This document shows positions 42,963 through 52,874 of a DNA stretch of 64,000 nt, one piece after another. The first letter of the stretch is position 1. Every line of letters begins with the position of its first letter. This DNA comes from Streptomyces sp. Edi2. GTDB taxonomy: Bacteria > Actinomycetota > Actinomycetes > Streptomycetales > Streptomycetaceae. The DNA lies in assembly GCF_040253635.1 (NCBI RefSeq), contig NZ_JBEJGX010000003.1:5605501-5669500 (forward strand). Direction: 5' to 3'. The translations under genes were made by a program, and so were the position numbers. The notes beneath the pieces are model-generated. The model saw only the letters and a program-made list of their open reading frames with translations. It was not told the DNA's origin and did no database searches.

Positions 42963-44417
42963 ATGGAGAATTCCTGGGCCACTTTCGGGCGGGATCTGCA
43001 CCTGGACCTCACCGGTCCCGGCGGTCTGCGCGCCGCGCTGCTGCGGGCGCTGCGGGACGCCGTACGGTCCGGCCGCCTGGCCCCCGGCACCCGGCTGCCC
43101 TCCTCCCGCTCGCTCGCCGCCGACCTCGGCATCGCCCGTAACACCGTCGCCGACGCCTACGCCGAACTGATCGCCGAGGGCTGGCTCAGCGCCCGTCAGG
43201 GCTCCGGCACCCGCGTCGCCGAGCGGGTCCTGCCGCGGGCCACGCCCACCGCCCGGCGCGCCCCCGGCCCATCCGACGCAGCCCGCGCGGTCGGCCCGGC
43301 CGGCCGCGCCGACCGGCCGCGCTTCGCCCTCACCCCGGGCACCCCCGACGTCTCCGCCTTCCCCCGCACCGCCTGGCTGGCCGCCGCCCGCCGTGCGCTG
43401 GCCACCGCCCCCAGCGAGGCCTTCGGCTACAACACCTCCCACGGCCGCCCCGAGCTGCGTACCGTCCTCGCCGACTACCTCGCCCGCGCCCGTGGCGTAC
43501 GCGCCGACCCCGACCGCATCGTCATCTGCGCCGGTTTCATGCAGGGGCTGGCCCTGCTCAGCCGCGTCCTGGGCACCGGGCGGCTGGCCGTCGAGTCGTA
43601 CGGCCTCGACTTCCACCGCGCCGTCATCACCCGCGCGGGCCTGCGCACCGTTGCGCTCCCCGTGGACGAACGCGGCGCCCGCACCGACGAGCTGACCGCC
43701 CTCGACGACGTACGCGCGGCCCTCCTCACCCCCGCCCACCAGTTCCCCACCGGCGTACCGCTCCACCCCGACCGCCGGGCGGCCGCCATCAACTGGGCGC
43801 GCGCCACCGGCGGGTTCATCCTGGAGGACGACTACGACGGCGAATTCCGCTACGACCGCAAGCCCGTCGGCGCCCTCCAGGGCCTCGACCCCGACCACGT
43901 CGTCTACCTGGGCACCGCGAGCAAGAGCCTCGCCCCCGCGCTACGGCTCGCCTGGATGGTGCTGCCGGAACGCCTGGTCGATCCGGTGCTCGCCCTCAAA
44001 AGCACCGGCGAATGGCAGTCCGGGGCGCTGGACCAGCTCACTCTCGCCGAGTTCCTGTCCTCCGGCGCCTACGACCGCCACCTTCGCGGTATGCGGCTGC
44101 GCTACCGACGCCGCCGCGATCAACTGGTGGCCGCCCTGGCCGACCACGCACCCCAGGTCCGTGTCTCCGGCATCGCCGCCGGCCTGCACGCCGTACTGGA
44201 ACTCCCGCCCGGCACCGAACAGGCCATCCTCCGGGCCGCCCGCCGGCAGGGCCTCGCCCTGGACGGCCTGAGCCGCTACCACGACCCGACCGCCCCACCG
44301 GCCTCCCGCGACGCACTGGTAGTGGCTTACGGCACCCCGCCTGACCACTCCTTCGCGGGAGCCGTGGACGCCTTGCTCAAGGCGCTGCCATCAGGGGAGC
44401 TGCCATCAGGGGAGTAG
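42963..44417 (+). CDS. MocR/PdxR-type regulator, module 2
   Basis: A 484-residue GntR-aminotransferase fusion, aligning end to end with the module 1 protein: DLHLDLTGPGG, ALRDAVRSGRLAPGTRLPSS RSLAADLGIARNTVADAYAE, EDDYDGEFRYDRKPVGALQG, and the PLP Lys in LGTASKSLAPALRLAW. The ATG at 42963 gives MENSWATFGRDLHLDL, parallel to the module 1 start; the in-frame extension upstream would cross the promoter. The C terminus carries a short duplicated LPSGE. Confidence 0.93.
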   Translation: MENSWATFGRDLHLDLTGPGGLRAALLRALRDAVRSGRLAPGTRLPSSRSLAADLGIARNTVADAYAELIAEGWLSARQGSGTRVAERVLPRATPTARRAPGPSDAARAVGPAGRADRPRFALTPGTPDVSAFPRTAWLAAARRALATAPSEAFGYNTSHGRPELRTVLADYLARARGVRADPDRIVICAGFMQGLALLSRVLGTGRLAVESYGLDFHRAVITRAGLRTVALPVDERGARTDELTALDDVRAALLTPAHQFPTGVPLHPDRRAAAINWARATGGFILEDDYDGEFRYDRKPVGALQGLDPDHVVYLGTASKSLAPALRLAWMVLPERLVDPVLALKSTGEWQSGALDQLTLAEFLSSGAYDRHLRGMRLRYRRRRDQLVAALADHAPQVRVSGIAAGLHAVLELPPGTEQAILRAARRQGLALDGLSRYHDPTAPPASRDALVVAYGTPPDHSFAGAVDALLKALPSGELPSGE

Positions 44418-44460
44418 GAGGCGGGGACGGCGGAGGACGGGAGGAGCGGCGAGGCCGTAC

Positions 44461-44514
44461 CGGACACGGACACGGACACGGGCACGGGCACGGATGCGGA
44501 TACGCATACGGATG
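44461..44514. repeat. nine-copy degenerate hexanucleotide repeat
   Basis: CGGACA x3, CGGGCA x2, then CGGATG, CGGATA, CGCATA, CGGATG in phase. It lies between the convergent MocR 2 and GNAT genes. Confidence 0.75.
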
Positions 44515-44547
44515 CGGGATACGGGCTAACGGCACGGGCCCCCGGGA

Positions 44548-45093
44548 TCACAACTCCCGCACGAACGACACCCGGTCGAGCCCCGGCCCGTCGTAATCCT
44601 CGTGCACCGGTACGCCGTGCTCGTCGCACCGGTCGCCCGGCTCCAGCCGGAAGCCCATGCGGGTGTGGTACGCGATGGAGTCGCGGTTGTTGGGGCTGGT
44701 GATGCAGCGGACCCGGCTGCGGCCTGCCGCGCGGGCCGTGGCGAAGAAACGGTCGTACAGGGCGCTGCCGATGCCGCCCCTCCGGCCCCGCGGGCACACG
44801 CCCACGAAGTGGATGTAGGCGGTCCCGGGGTCCGTCTGGGAGAGGAAACCGATCAGGAAGGCGTGCAGGGTCCCGTCCGGGCGCTCGACCAGGAAGCTGG
44901 TGTCGGCGAAGTGCTGCAGAAAGAGGCGCGGTACGAGCAACTGACGCTGCAGCGCGCCCGCCTCGCCCCCCAGGCCACCCCACCACTCGGCCAGGGCCAC
45001 CTGGAGCCGTGGGTGGTCCGCAGGGGTGGGGCGGCGCAGCATCAGCCCGCCGGGCAGCTGCCCCGGTACCTGGGCACCTTCAGGATCGGTCAT
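44548..45093 (-). CDS. GNAT-family N-acetyltransferase
   Basis: A 181-residue acetyltransferase. LMLRRPTPADHPRLQVALAE opens the fold, AYIHFVGVCPRGRRGGIGSA LYDRFF holds the acetyl-CoA pyrophosphate loop (R-x-x-G-I-G), and NNRDSIAYHTRMGFRLEPGD is motif B. GGAGG lies 8 bases before ATG 45093. Substrate unknown. Confidence 0.92.
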   Translation of the reverse strand: MTDPEGAQVPGQLPGGLMLRRPTPADHPRLQVALAEWWGGLGGEAGALQRQLLVPRLFLQHFADTSFLVERPDGTLHAFLIGFLSQTDPGTAYIHFVGVCPRGRRGGIGSALYDRFFATARAAGRSRVRCITSPNNRDSIAYHTRMGFRLEPGDRCDEHGVPVHEDYDGPGLDRVSFVREL

Positions 45094-45519
45094 GGTCACG
45101 TCCTCCGGTCGACGGCACGGCGTCATCGTCAACTGCGCTGTTGTGCAACAGGGTTGCAGGTAGTGCGGAAACAGCTCACGTCCAGGTCCTGCGCCGGTCG
45201 CGCGTCACCGGTACCAACACCCGACACCCCCGCGCCCCGCGGCGCGCGCCGCGAGACGCCGTGCGAGCCGCCGCACGCTGGGCCATTCAGGGTAAATGCG
45301 CGGAACGGCTATGGCGCGGCGTCATGATTCGCGCGCCTACTGGTGCTATCGACCGGCGGGTTGCCAGCCTGGCGGAGGACATCGGTACCGGATGCGAATT
45401 TCCGTCGGGAGTAATTACCGAGCCTGCGCCCCAGGTTGATGCCCACTTCCCGCAGAGCGACATGCACTACGGGGAGCTGAACGGCCCGCCCTCACCACAC
45501 CCTCCCGGAGGGCCATTCC
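45094..45519. other. gene-free region upstream of the Ig-repeat gene
   Basis: 426 bp without a credible gene. It must hold the promoter of the large gene at 45520, but I could not single out -35/-10 boxes with confidence. GGAGG at 45507-45511 is the ribosome-binding site. Confidence 0.5.
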
Positions 45520-48500
45520 ATGGCACCCACCTTCACCTTGGCATCCGCATCACCAAATCCGGCAGTCTTCGGGCAGCCGGTCACCCTGACCGCCACTGTC
45601 ATCCCGCTAGGGCTCGGGACACCCACCGGCACGGTCACCTTCGTCGTCACCGGCGGGCCCACCGTGACGGGCACACTCGTGGGTGGCACCGCGACCGTCA
45701 CCGTCAGCGGAATCAGCGTCGGCTTTCATACCGTCACTGCGACGTACAACGGCAGCGCGCAGTTCTCGCCGTCCAGCGGCCTGGCCTCCGTAACGGTGAA
45801 CAAGGCGTCGACGACCACGACCGTCACCTCGTCCCCCGACCCGTCGACCTTCGGGCAGCCGGTGTCCATCACCGCCACCGTCGCGCCGGTCGCACCAGGG
45901 GCGGGCACCCCGACCGGCACGGTCACCTTCGTCATCGGCGGTGGCGGGGGCGGCACCCTGACGGGCACGCTCTCGGGTGGCACCGCGACCGTCACCACCA
46001 GCAGTCTCAGCGTCGGCACACATGCCATCACCGCGACCTACAACGGCAATGCCCAATTCAATCCGTCCGCCGGTACCGACACGCAAACGGTGCAGGCGAC
46101 CCTGCTGCCGACGACCACCACGGTCACCTCGTCCCCCGACCCGTCGGTCTTCGGGCAGGCCGTGACCTTCACGGCGACCGTTGCCCCCGTCCCGCCCGGT
46201 TCGGGCACCCCGACCGGCACGGTGACCTTCGTGATCTCCGGCGGCCCCACACTGACGGCAACGCTCTCGGGCGGCACGGCGAGCGTCACCACCAGCAGCC
46301 TCAGCGTGGGCTCCCATACCGTCACGGCGACCTACAGCGGCAGCGGCACCTTCGCCGGGTCGAGCGGCACGGACACCCAGACCGTCAACAAGGCGTCCAC
46401 GACGACCACGGTGACCTCGGCCCCCGACCCGTCGGCGGTCGGCCAGCCGGTGACGTTCACGGCGACGGTGGCCCCGGTCTCGCCGGGCGCGGGCACCCCG
46501 ACCGGCACCGTCATCTTCGTGATCAGTGGTGGTCCGACGCTGACCGGCACCCTCTCCGGAGGCACGGCGAGCGTCACCACCAGCGCGCTGTCACCCGGTA
46601 CGCACACCGTCACCGCGACCTACGGCGGCGACGGTAATTTCAACGGCTCCAGCGGTACGGACACGCAGACGGTGGGGCAGGCGTCAACGACCACGGTGGT
46701 CTCGTCCTCGCCGGACCCGTCGGTCGTCGGGCAGACGGTGACGTTCACGGCGACGGTGGCTCCGGTTCCGCCGGGTGCGGGTACGCCGACGGGCACGGTC
46801 ACGTTCGTCATCAGTGGTGGTCCGACGCTGACCGGCACCCTGTCCGGGGGCACGGCGAGCGTCACCACCAGCGCCCTGTCCGCCGGTACGCACACGGTCA
46901 CGGCGACGTACAGCGGTGACGCCAACTTCACCGGCTCGGTCGGTACGGACACCCAAACCGTCAACCAGGCGTCGACCACCACCACGGTCACGTCCTCGCC
47001 CGATCCGTCGGTCGTCGGACAGCCGGTGACGTTCACGGCGACGGTGGCTCCGGTTCCGCCGGGTGCGGGTACGCCGACGGGCACGGTCACCTTCGTCATC
47101 AGTGGTGGCCCGACGCTGACCGGCACCCTGTCCGGGGGCACGGCGAGCGTCACCACCAGCGCGCTGTCCGCCGGCACGCATACGGTCACGGCGACGTACG
47201 GCGGTGATGCGAACTTCACGGGTTCCAGTGGTACGGACACGCAGACGGTCAATCAGGCGTCGACGACGACCACTGTCTCGTCCTCGCCGGACCCGTCGGT
47301 TTTCGGTGAGCCGGTGACGTTCACGGCGACGGTGGCTCCGGTGGCGCCGGGTGCGGGTACGCCGACGGGCACGGTCACCTTCGTCATCAGTGGTGGCCCG
47401 ACGCTGACCGGCACCCTGTCCGGGGGCACGGCGAGCGTCACCACCAGCGCGCTGTCCGCCGGCACGCATACGGTCACGGCGACGTATGGCGGTGATGCGA
47501 ACTTCACGGGTTCCAGTGGTACGGACACGCAGACGGTCAATCAGGCGTCGACGACGACCACTGTCTCGTCCTCGCCGGACCCGTCGGTTTTCGGTGAGCC
47601 GGTGACGTTCACGGCGACGGTGGCTCCGGTGGCGCCGGGTGCGGGTACGCCGACGGGCACGGTCACCTTCGTCATCAGTGGTGGCCCGACGCTGACCGGC
47701 ACCCTGTCCGGGGGCACGGCGAGCGTCACCACCAGCGCACTGTCACCCGGTGTGCACACCGTCACGGCGACGTATGGCGGTGACGCGAACTTCACCGGTT
47801 CCAGTGGTACGGACACGCAGACGGTCAATCAGGCGTCGACGACGACCACGGTCACGTCCTCACCGGACCCGTCGGTCTTCGGTGAGCCGGTGACGTTCAC
47901 GGCGACGGTGGCTCCGGTTCCGCCGGGTGCGGGTACGCCGACGGGCACGGTCACCTTCGTCATCAGCGGTGGTCCGACCCTGACGGGCACCCTGTCCGGG
48001 GGCACGGCGAGCGTCACGACCGGTGCGCTGTCCGTGGGAACGCATACGGTCACGGCGACGTATGGCGGTGATGCGAACTTCACGGGTTCCAGTGGTACGG
48101 ACACGCAGACGGTCAATCAGGCGTCGACGACGACCACGGTCACGTCCTCGCCCGATCCGTCGGTGGTCGGGCAGTCGGTGACCTTTACGGCGACGGTCGC
48201 TCCGGTCTCGCCGGGCGCGGGCACGCCGACGGGCACAGTCACTTTTGTGATCAGTGGTGGTCCGACCCTGACCGGCACCCTCTCCGGGGGCACGGCGAGC
48301 GTGAGTACCAGCGCGCTGTCCGCCGGCACGCACACCGTCACCGCGACGTACGGCGGTGACGCGAACTTCACCGGCTCCAGCGGCACGGACACCCAGACCG
48401 TCAACCAGGCGTCGACGATGACCACGGTCACGTCCTTCCCCGACCCCTCCGTGACGGGGCAGACGGTCAACTTCACCGCCTTCGTCGGGCCGGTGTTCCC

Positions 48501-51500
48501 CGGCGGCGGGGTGCCGACCGGAACCGTCACCTTCGTCATCACCAACGGGGTCACGACGGTGACTCTCAGCGGCACCCTCGACGGCGCCGGCGTCACCACC
48601 GTCAGCACCAACGGCCTGGTCACGGCCGGGGTCTACACCGTCACCGCGACCTATGGCGGGGACGCGAACTACACCGGCTCCAGTGACACCGACACCCAGA
48701 CGGTCAACCAGGCGTCGACCACCACCACGGTGACCTCGTCGCCGGACCCGTCGGTCGTCGGGCAGCCGGTGACGTTCACGGCGACGGTGGCTCCGGTTCC
48801 GCCGGGCGCGGGGACGCCGACGGGCACGGTCACGTTCGTCATCAGTGGTGGCCCGACGCTGACCGGGACGTTGTCCGGCGGCACGGCGAGCGTCACCACC
48901 AGCGCCCTGAGCGCCGGCAGCCACACGGTCACCGCGACCTACAGCGGCGACGCCAACTTCGCCGGTTCGGTCGGTACGGACACCCAGACCGTCAACCAGG
49001 CGTCGACGACCACCACGGTGACCTCGTCGCCGGACCCGTCGGTCTTCGGTGAGCCGGTGACCTTTACGGCGACGGTGGCTCCGGTGGCGCCCGGTGCGGG
49101 TACGCCGACGGGCACGGTCACGTTCGTGATCAGTGGCGGCCCGACGCTGACCGGCACCCTCTCCGGAGGCACGGCGAGCGTCACGACGAGCGCGCTGAGC
49201 GTCGGCTCGCATACGGTCACGGCGACGTATGGCGGTGACGCCAACTTCACCGGCTCCAGTGGCACGGACACCCAGACGGTCAACCAGGCGTCGACGACCA
49301 CTACGGTCTCGTCGTCCCCGGATCCGTCGGTGGTCGGTGAGTCGGTGACCTTCACGGCCACTGTGGCTCCGGTGTCGCCGGGTGCGGGTACGCCGTCGGG
49401 CACCGTGGCGTTCGTGGTCACCGACGGGGTCACCACGGTGACGCTCACCGGGACCCTGAGCGGCGGTACGACCAGCGTCAGCACCAGCGGTCTGGTGACC
49501 GCTGGCGTGTACACGGTTACGGCGACCTACAGCGGTGACGCCAACTTCACCGGCTCGGTCGGTACGGACACGCAGACGGTCGGCCAGGCGTCGACCACGA
49601 CCACGGTGACGTCGTCGCCGGATCCGTCGGTCGTCGGGCAGCCGGTGACGTTCACGGCGACGGTGGCCCCGGTGTCGCCGGGTGCGGGTACGCCGACGGG
49701 CACGGTCACGTTTGTCATCAGTGGTGGCCCGACGCTGACCGGGACGTTGTCCGGGGGGACGGCGAGTGTCACGACGGGTGCGTTGAGCGTTGGTTCGCAT
49801 ACGGTCACGGCGACGTATGGCGGTGACGCCAACTTCACCGGCTCCAGTGGCACGGACACCCAGACGGTCACCCAGGCGTCGACGACCACTACGGTCTCGT
49901 CGTCCCCGGACCCGTCCGTGGTGGGTGAGTCGGTGACGTTCACGGCGACGGTTGCTCCGGTCTCGCCGGGTGCGGGTACGCCGACGGGCACGGTGGTGTT
50001 CGTGGCGACGGACGGGGTCACCACGGTGACGCTGACCGGCACGCTCAGCGGCGGCACGACCAGCGTGACCACCAACGGGCTGGTGACCGCGGGCGTGTAC
50101 ACGGTCACGGCGACGTACAGCGGTGACGCCAACTTCACGGGTTCGGTCGGTACGGACACGCAGACGGTCGGTCAGGCGTCGACGACGACCACGGTCTCCT
50201 CGGCTCCGGACCCGTCCGTGGTCGGAGAAACGGTGACCTTCACGGCCACCGTGGCTCCCGTGGCGCCCGGTGCGGGTACGCCGACCGGCACGGTGAACTT
50301 CGTGGCGACGGACGGGGTCACCACGGTGACGCTGACCGGCACCCTCAGCGGTGGCACCACCAGCGTCAGCACCAACGGCCTGGTGACCGCGGGGACGTAC
50401 ACCGTCACGGCGACCTACAGCGGCGACGCCAACTTCACGGGCTCCGTCGGCACGGACACCCAGACGGTCGGCCAGGCGTCGACGACCACCACGGTCTCCT
50501 CGGCTCCGGACCCGTCCGTGGTCGGGGAAACGGTGACCTTCACGGCCACCGTGGCGCCGGTCTCGCCGGGGGCCGGCACACCAACCGGCACCGTGGCGTT
50601 CGTGGTCACCGACGGGGTCACCACGGTGACGCTCAGCGGGACCCTGAGCGGCGGTACGACCAGCGTGACCACCAACGGCCTGGTGACCGCGGGCGTGTAC
50701 ACGGTCACGGCGACGTACAGCGGTGACGCCAACTTCAGCAGCTCGGTCGGTACGGACACCCAGACGGTCGGCCAGGCGTCGACCACGACCGCGGTCTCGT
50801 CCTCCCCGGACCCGTCCGTGGTCGGTGAGACCGTGACCTTCACGGCCACCGTCGCACCGGTCGCGCCAGGGGCCGGTACGCCGACCGGCACGGTGAACTT
50901 CGTGGTCACCGACGGGGTCACCACGGTGACGCTCACCGGCACGCTCACCGGCGGCACCACCAGCGTCAGCACCAACGGCCTGGTGACCGCGGGCACTTAC
51001 TCCGTCACGGCGACGTACAGCGGTGACGCCAACTTCAACGGCTCGGTGGGTACGGACACCCAGACGGTCGGCCAGGCGTCGACCACGACCACGGTCTCGT
51101 CGTCTCCGGACCCGTCGGTCGTCGGTGAGCCGGTGACCTTCACGGCCACCGTGGCTCCGGTCGCGCCGGGTGCCGGTACGCCGACGGGCACGGTGAGCTT
51201 CGTGGTCACCGACGGGGTCACCACGGTGACGCTGTCCGGCACCCTCAGCGGCGGGACGACCAGCGTGACCACCAGCGGTCTGGTGACCGCGGGCGTGTAC
51301 ACGGTCACGGCGACCTACAGCGGTGACGCCAACTTCACGGCCTCCACCGGCACCGACACCCACACGGTCGGCCAGGCGTCGACGACCACCGCGGTCTCGT
51401 CGTCCCCGGACCCGTCCGTGGTCGGTCAGACCGTGACCTTCACGGCCACCGTCGCACCGGTCGCGCCGGGAACGGGCACGCCGACGGGCACGGTCACCTT

Positions 51501-52254
51501 CGTCATCACCGGCGGCCCGACGCTGACCGGCACCCTCTCCGGGGGGACGACCAGCGTCACGACCAACGCGCTGAACGCGGGAACCTTCCCCGTCACCGCG
51601 ACCTACAGCGGCGACACCAACTTCGCGGCCTCCAGCGGCACCGACACCCAGACGGTGAATCAGGCGTCGACGACCACCACCGTCGCCTCCTCCCCCGACC
51701 CGTCGGTCTTCGGGCAGGCGGTGACCTTCACCGCCACGGTGGCGCCGGTCCCGCCCGGTGCCGGCACGGTGACCGGCTCGGTCGTCTTCGTCATCGACGG
51801 CGGTGGGGGCGGCACGCTGACCGGCACCGTCTCCGGCGGTGTCGCCACCGTCACCACCAGCACACTCGACGCCGGTGTCCACAACGTCACGGCGACCTAC
51901 AGCGGTGACGCCAACTTCTCCGGCTCCAGCGGCACCGACACCCAGACCGTCAACCAGGCAGCAACGACCACCACGGCCACCTCGTTCCCCGACCCGTCCA
52001 ACTCCGGTGACACGGTCGCGATCCTCGCGTTCGTCTCGGCGGTGGCGCCGGGCAGCGGCGTCCCGACCGGGACGGTCACCTTCACCGTCACCGACGGTGT
52101 GACCACCATCACCCTCACCGGCACGCTCGACGGCTCCGGTGTCGCCGCGGTCAGCACCCCGCTGACCACCGGCGTCTACCTCATCACGGCGGTCTACGCC
52201 GGTGACACCAACTTCACCGGCTCCAGCGACACCGACACCCAGACCGTCCTGTAA
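45520..52254 (+). CDS. giant Ig-like repeat protein (23 Big_3_5-type domains)
   Basis: A 2244-residue protein made entirely of ~96-99-residue Ig-like repeats. Each starts ASTTTTV(T/S)SSPDPSV, passes VTFTATVAPV.PGAGTPTGTV and ends HTVTATYGGDANFTGSSGTD TQTVNQ. I count 23. Two subtypes alternate: a short form with GGPTLTGTL and a longer one with DGVTTVTLTGTL (repeats 11, 14, 16-20, 23). Repeats 6-9 are almost identical with an exact 288-bp DNA period, showing recent expansion. The ATG (GGAGG upstream) begins directly in repeat 1; a TGA lies 42 bases upstream in frame, so there is no hidden signal peptide. No LPXTG or membrane anchor at the C terminus. Extracellular adhesion is usual for such domains, but the export route is unclear. 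Confidence 0.92.
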   Translation: MAPTFTLASASPNPAVFGQPVTLTATVIPLGLGTPTGTVTFVVTGGPTVTGTLVGGTATVTVSGISVGFHTVTATYNGSAQFSPSSGLASVTVNKASTTTTVTSSPDPSTFGQPVSITATVAPVAPGAGTPTGTVTFVIGGGGGGTLTGTLSGGTATVTTSSLSVGTHAITATYNGNAQFNPSAGTDTQTVQATLLPTTTTVTSSPDPSVFGQAVTFTATVAPVPPGSGTPTGTVTFVISGGPTLTATLSGGTASVTTSSLSVGSHTVTATYSGSGTFAGSSGTDTQTVNKASTTTTVTSAPDPSAVGQPVTFTATVAPVSPGAGTPTGTVIFVISGGPTLTGTLSGGTASVTTSALSPGTHTVTATYGGDGNFNGSSGTDTQTVGQASTTTVVSSSPDPSVVGQTVTFTATVAPVPPGAGTPTGTVTFVISGGPTLTGTLSGGTASVTTSALSAGTHTVTATYSGDANFTGSVGTDTQTVNQASTTTTVTSSPDPSVVGQPVTFTATVAPVPPGAGTPTGTVTFVISGGPTLTGTLSGGTASVTTSALSAGTHTVTATYGGDANFTGSSGTDTQTVNQASTTTTVSSSPDPSVFGEPVTFTATVAPVAPGAGTPTGTVTFVISGGPTLTGTLSGGTASVTTSALSAGTHTVTATYGGDANFTGSSGTDTQTVNQASTTTTVSSSPDPSVFGEPVTFTATVAPVAPGAGTPTGTVTFVISGGPTLTGTLSGGTASVTTSALSPGVHTVTATYGGDANFTGSSGTDTQTVNQASTTTTVTSSPDPSVFGEPVTFTATVAPVPPGAGTPTGTVTFVISGGPTLTGTLSGGTASVTTGALSVGTHTVTATYGGDANFTGSSGTDTQTVNQASTTTTVTSSPDPSVVGQSVTFTATVAPVSPGAGTPTGTVTFVISGGPTLTGTLSGGTASVSTSALSAGTHTVTATYGGDANFTGSSGTDTQTVNQASTMTTVTSFPDPSVTGQTVNFTAFVGPVFPGGGVPTGTVTFVITNGVTTVTLSGTLDGAGVTTVSTNGLVTAGVYTVTATYGGDANYTGSSDTDTQTVNQASTTTTVTSSPDPSVVGQPVTFTATVAPVPPGAGTPTGTVTFVISGGPTLTGTLSGGTASVTTSALSAGSHTVTATYSGDANFAGSVGTDTQTVNQASTTTTVTSSPDPSVFGEPVTFTATVAPVAPGAGTPTGTVTFVISGGPTLTGTLSGGTASVTTSALSVGSHTVTATYGGDANFTGSSGTDTQTVNQASTTTTVSSSPDPSVVGESVTFTATVAPVSPGAGTPSGTVAFVVTDGVTTVTLTGTLSGGTTSVSTSGLVTAGVYTVTATYSGDANFTGSVGTDTQTVGQASTTTTVTSSPDPSVVGQPVTFTATVAPVSPGAGTPTGTVTFVISGGPTLTGTLSGGTASVTTGALSVGSHTVTATYGGDANFTGSSGTDTQTVTQASTTTTVSSSPDPSVVGESVTFTATVAPVSPGAGTPTGTVVFVATDGVTTVTLTGTLSGGTTSVTTNGLVTAGVYTVTATYSGDANFTGSVGTDTQTVGQASTTTTVSSAPDPSVVGETVTFTATVAPVAPGAGTPTGTVNFVATDGVTTVTLTGTLSGGTTSVSTNGLVTAGTYTVTATYSGDANFTGSVGTDTQTVGQASTTTTVSSAPDPSVVGETVTFTATVAPVSPGAGTPTGTVAFVVTDGVTTVTLSGTLSGGTTSVTTNGLVTAGVYTVTATYSGDANFSSSVGTDTQTVGQASTTTAVSSSPDPSVVGETVTFTATVAPVAPGAGTPTGTVNFVVTDGVTTVTLTGTLTGGTTSVSTNGLVTAGTYSVTATYSGDANFNGSVGTDTQTVGQASTTTTVSSSPDPSVVGEPVTFTATVAPVAPGAGTPTGTVSFVVTDGVTTVTLSGTLSGGTTSVTTSGLVTAGVYTVTATYSGDANFTASTGTDTHTVGQASTTTAVSSSPDPSVVGQTVTFTATVAPVAPGTGTPTGTVTFVITGGPTLTGTLSGGTTSVTTNALNAGTFPVTATYSGDTNFAASSGTDTQTVNQASTTTTVASSPDPSVFGQAVTFTATVAPVPPGAGTVTGSVVFVIDGGGGGTLTGTVSGGVATVTTSTLDAGVHNVTATYSGDANFSGSSGTDTQTVNQAATTTTATSFPDPSNSGDTVAILAFVSAVAPGSGVPTGTVTFTVTDGVTTITLTGTLDGSGVAAVSTPLTTGVYLITAVYAGDTNFTGSSDTDTQTVL

Positions 52255-52285
52255 CCCTCCGTCCCTCCTTCCGAACAGTGCAAAG

Positions 52286-52315
52286 CGCCGGGCCGCCCCT
52301 GAGAGCGGCCCGGCG
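52286..52315 (+). terminator. terminator after the Ig-repeat gene
   Basis: CGCCGGGCCGC (52286-52296) pairs with GCGGCCCGGCG (52305-52315), an 11-bp stem with an 8-nt loop, 31 bp after the stop. Confidence 0.75.
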
Positions 52316-52442
52316 TCGTGCCGTCCCCGGTGGTCCCGTGCGGAGGCGGCCGGGAAAGAGGCGTCACCTCATTGCGGCGGTCCCACGGGTGCCGTCTACG
52401 CTGGCTGCGCTCCAACAGACGTTCTACGGGGGAAGGCAAGGC

Positions 52443-52859
52443 ATGGCAGAGAAAGCACGTCGGCGGCTGCGGTCGAGCACGGTGATACTGGGCGGAATGG
52501 GGGCGCTGGCCGCCGCATTGACGTCCTGCGGCTCCGAGCCCGACAAGCGCTGTGTGGACCGCAACAGCTACGACACCCTCAAGGGCTACCGCATCGTCGA
52601 CTCCAAGAACTGCTCGGCAGGCGGCAGTTCGTCCTCCGGAAGCAGCAGCACCGGAAGCACAAGCGGCGGATACGGCAAGAAGGGCCGAGGCGGCACCGGG
52701 GCCAAGACGCCCGTCGACGGCCAGTGGTACTACGACCCGGACAACGCCGGCGGCAAGTACGCCGACGAGGGCACCTTCAGCAAGACCACGGCCGTCAACC
52801 GGGGCGGCTTCGGCTGCTCCGGATCGGGCGGCGGCCGGCACGGCTCCTTCGGCGGCTGA
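52443..52859 (+). CDS. small lipoprotein, partner of the ATP-grasp ligase
   Basis: A 138-residue protein with a lipoprotein signal (STVILGGMGALAAALTSCG), then CVDRNSYDTLKGYRIVDSKNC, a Ser/Gly linker (GGSSSSGSSSTGSTSGG), and a Gly-rich end WYYDPDNAGGKYADEGTF. It ends 15 bp before the glutathionylspermidine-synthase-like gene. A surface lipoprotein next to a YgiC/YjfC-type ligase recalls the YgiB-YgiC pairing of enterobacteria (analogy, not proven homology). Confidence 0.8.
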   Translation: MAEKARRRLRSSTVILGGMGALAAALTSCGSEPDKRCVDRNSYDTLKGYRIVDSKNCSAGGSSSSGSSSTGSTSGGYGKKGRGGTGAKTPVDGQWYYDPDNAGGKYADEGTFSKTTAVNRGGFGCSGSGGGRHGSFGG

Positions 52860-52874
52860 GCGGATCCGAGCGGC

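Noticed and set aside
47860..51882. A 1340-codon open frame antisense to the Ig-repeat gene, plus many ~95-codon antisense frames of 288-bp period
   Set aside because: They mirror the repeated sense codons; stop codons are absent because of GC richness and repetition. Their translations (VTVPVGVPAPGGTGATVAV) are reverse images of the repeats with no independent start signals.
45520..52254. Regularly spaced ~288-bp repeats considered as a CRISPR or satellite array
   Set aside because: The period is coding, with no short spacer/repeat structure, and translates to Ig-like domains in one frame.
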